Below, one piece after another: positions 63,456-64,000 of a stretch of 64,000 bases of DNA (position 1 is its first letter; each line of letters opens with the position of its first letter). The stretch covers positions 62,001-126,000 of the forward strand of contig NZ_AOPO01000003.1 in assembly GCF_000336575.1 (NCBI RefSeq), read 5' to 3'. A program made the position numbers and the translations under genes. This DNA is from Vreelandella titanicae BH1. GTDB lineage: Bacteria; Pseudomonadota; Gammaproteobacteria; Pseudomonadales; Halomonadaceae. The notes beneath the pieces were generated by a model. The model saw only the letters and a list, made by a program, of their open reading frames with translations. It was not told where the DNA came from and made no database searches.

Positions 63456-63961
63456 CGCCTAAACGTAAACAGAAACTCTTTATTATCCTGGGCCTTGTGT
63501 CGCTGGCCGCGATTGCCGTGGGGCTGACCCTGTACGCACTGCGCGCTAACATCAATCTGTTTTTCAGCCCGGTACAGATCGCCCAGGGCGACGCGCCCAT
63601 GGAGCGGCAGATTCGCGCCGGTGGCATGGTGAAAGAGGGTTCAGTATCCCGTGACCCCGAGAGCCTGGACGTCGAGTTTGTCGTCACCGATTACGTTGAT
63701 GACCTGGAGGTCTACTACAGCGGCATTCTGCCCGACTTGTTCCGCGAAGGCCAAGGCGTGGTGGTGATCGGAGAGCTTCAGGCCGATGGTCGTTTGTACG
63801 CCGATAAAGTGCTTGCGCGCCACGATGAGAACTATATGCCCCCTGAAGTCGCCCAGGCACTTGAAGAGGCGGGCTATTCGCCAGCCGACTACCAGGCCAA
63901 AGCCGCGGAAGTGGGTAAACGCCTGGACGAAGAAGGCGTACCCCAAGCAAGCGAATACTAA
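63452..63961 (+). CDS. ccmE: cytochrome c-type biogenesis heme chaperone CcmE
   Basis: A 169-residue periplasmic heme chaperone anchored by an N-terminal TM helix (about 9-30). The OB-fold carries the covalent heme His 124 in VLARHDENYMPPE, with Tyr 128. The ccmABCDE order implies ccmF beyond the window; the last 39 bases contain no start. Confidence 0.95.
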   Translation: MTPKRKQKLFIILGLVSLAAIAVGLTLYALRANINLFFSPVQIAQGDAPMERQIRAGGMVKEGSVSRDPESLDVEFVVTDYVDDLEVYYSGILPDLFREGQGVVVIGELQADGRLYADKVLARHDENYMPPEVAQALEEAGYSPADYQAKAAEVGKRLDEEGVPQASEY

Positions 63962-64000
63962 GACCCACCGTTTAACCGCCTTGCCTTACCGCCAGTGCTG

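Overview
The window reads as chromosomal core of a moderately halophilic gammaproteobacterium of the Halomonas/Halomonadaceae type. Evidence: acidic proteins and fairly high GC; several TRAP transporters (DctPQM and TAXI types) suited to compatible-solute or carboxylate uptake; a Na+-pumping oxaloacetate decarboxylase; and pseudomonad-like gene order (pilMNOPQ-aroKB-gltBD, recX-recA-pncC-mutS-fdxA, alaS-lysC-csrA-tRNA). The genus is inferred; no marker in the window fixes a species. I see no prophage, insertion sequence or CRISPR array.

Layout. 1-1700: AT-rich tail of a TRAP permease gene plus an SDR dehydrogenase. 1821-3963: a UbiH/F-type hydroxylase divergent from a sirtuin. 4014-5623: a probable PIN / HTH-M78 toxin-antitoxin-like pair with an inverted-repeat operator. 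5886-9656: selO, dinB (LexA box), an alpha/beta hydrolase and a YkoF-like protein. 9791-12649: DctPQM TRAP transporter. 12728-15834 (minus): gabT/davT-like aminotransferase and an overlapping EAL + PAS-GGDEF c-di-GMP pair. 16113-23347: CaiB-type CoA-transferase, glutaryl-CoA dehydrogenase and GntR regulator, divergent from a TAXI TRAP system (receptor, DUF1850 protein, fused permease), consistent with glutarate/5-aminovalerate catabolism. 23466-32867: PBP1A divergent from pilMNOPQ-aroK-aroB. 33412-43428: gltB-gltD, pyrG, kdsA, eno.

The most interesting stretch is 43440-43842. Three GacA-type boxes (GTAAG-N6-CTTAC; one perfect TGTAAG-N6-CTTACA) lie about 130-210 bp upstream of an unannotated GGA-rich RNA with a strong terminator. 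It sits next to fdxA-mutS-pncC-recA-recX, which is where pseudomonads carry rsmZ. The same window holds csrA (53883), the target of such RNAs, so both partners of a Gac/Rsm (Csr) switch are present.

44638-54649 holds mutS, pncC, recA (LexA box), recX, alaS, lysC, csrA, tRNA-Ser(GCT) and two identical tRNA-Arg(ACG). 54823-59474 holds dusC and oadGAB. 59705-60777 holds a YigZ-family gene and a UmuD/LexA-like S24-fold protein that has lost both catalytic residues yet keeps a LexA box. 60909-63961 is ccmABCDE; ccmF presumably follows.

Two intergenic repeat families occur: R1 (one copy after gltD, two after oadB) and R2 (mutS-fdxA gap and ccmA-ccmB gap, with shared ends and different centres). 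Several short tandem duplications lie in and near the pil operon and after the tRNAs. The three SOS boxes (dinB, recA, S24-like gene) each match the 16-base enterobacterial consensus at 12 positions by my count.
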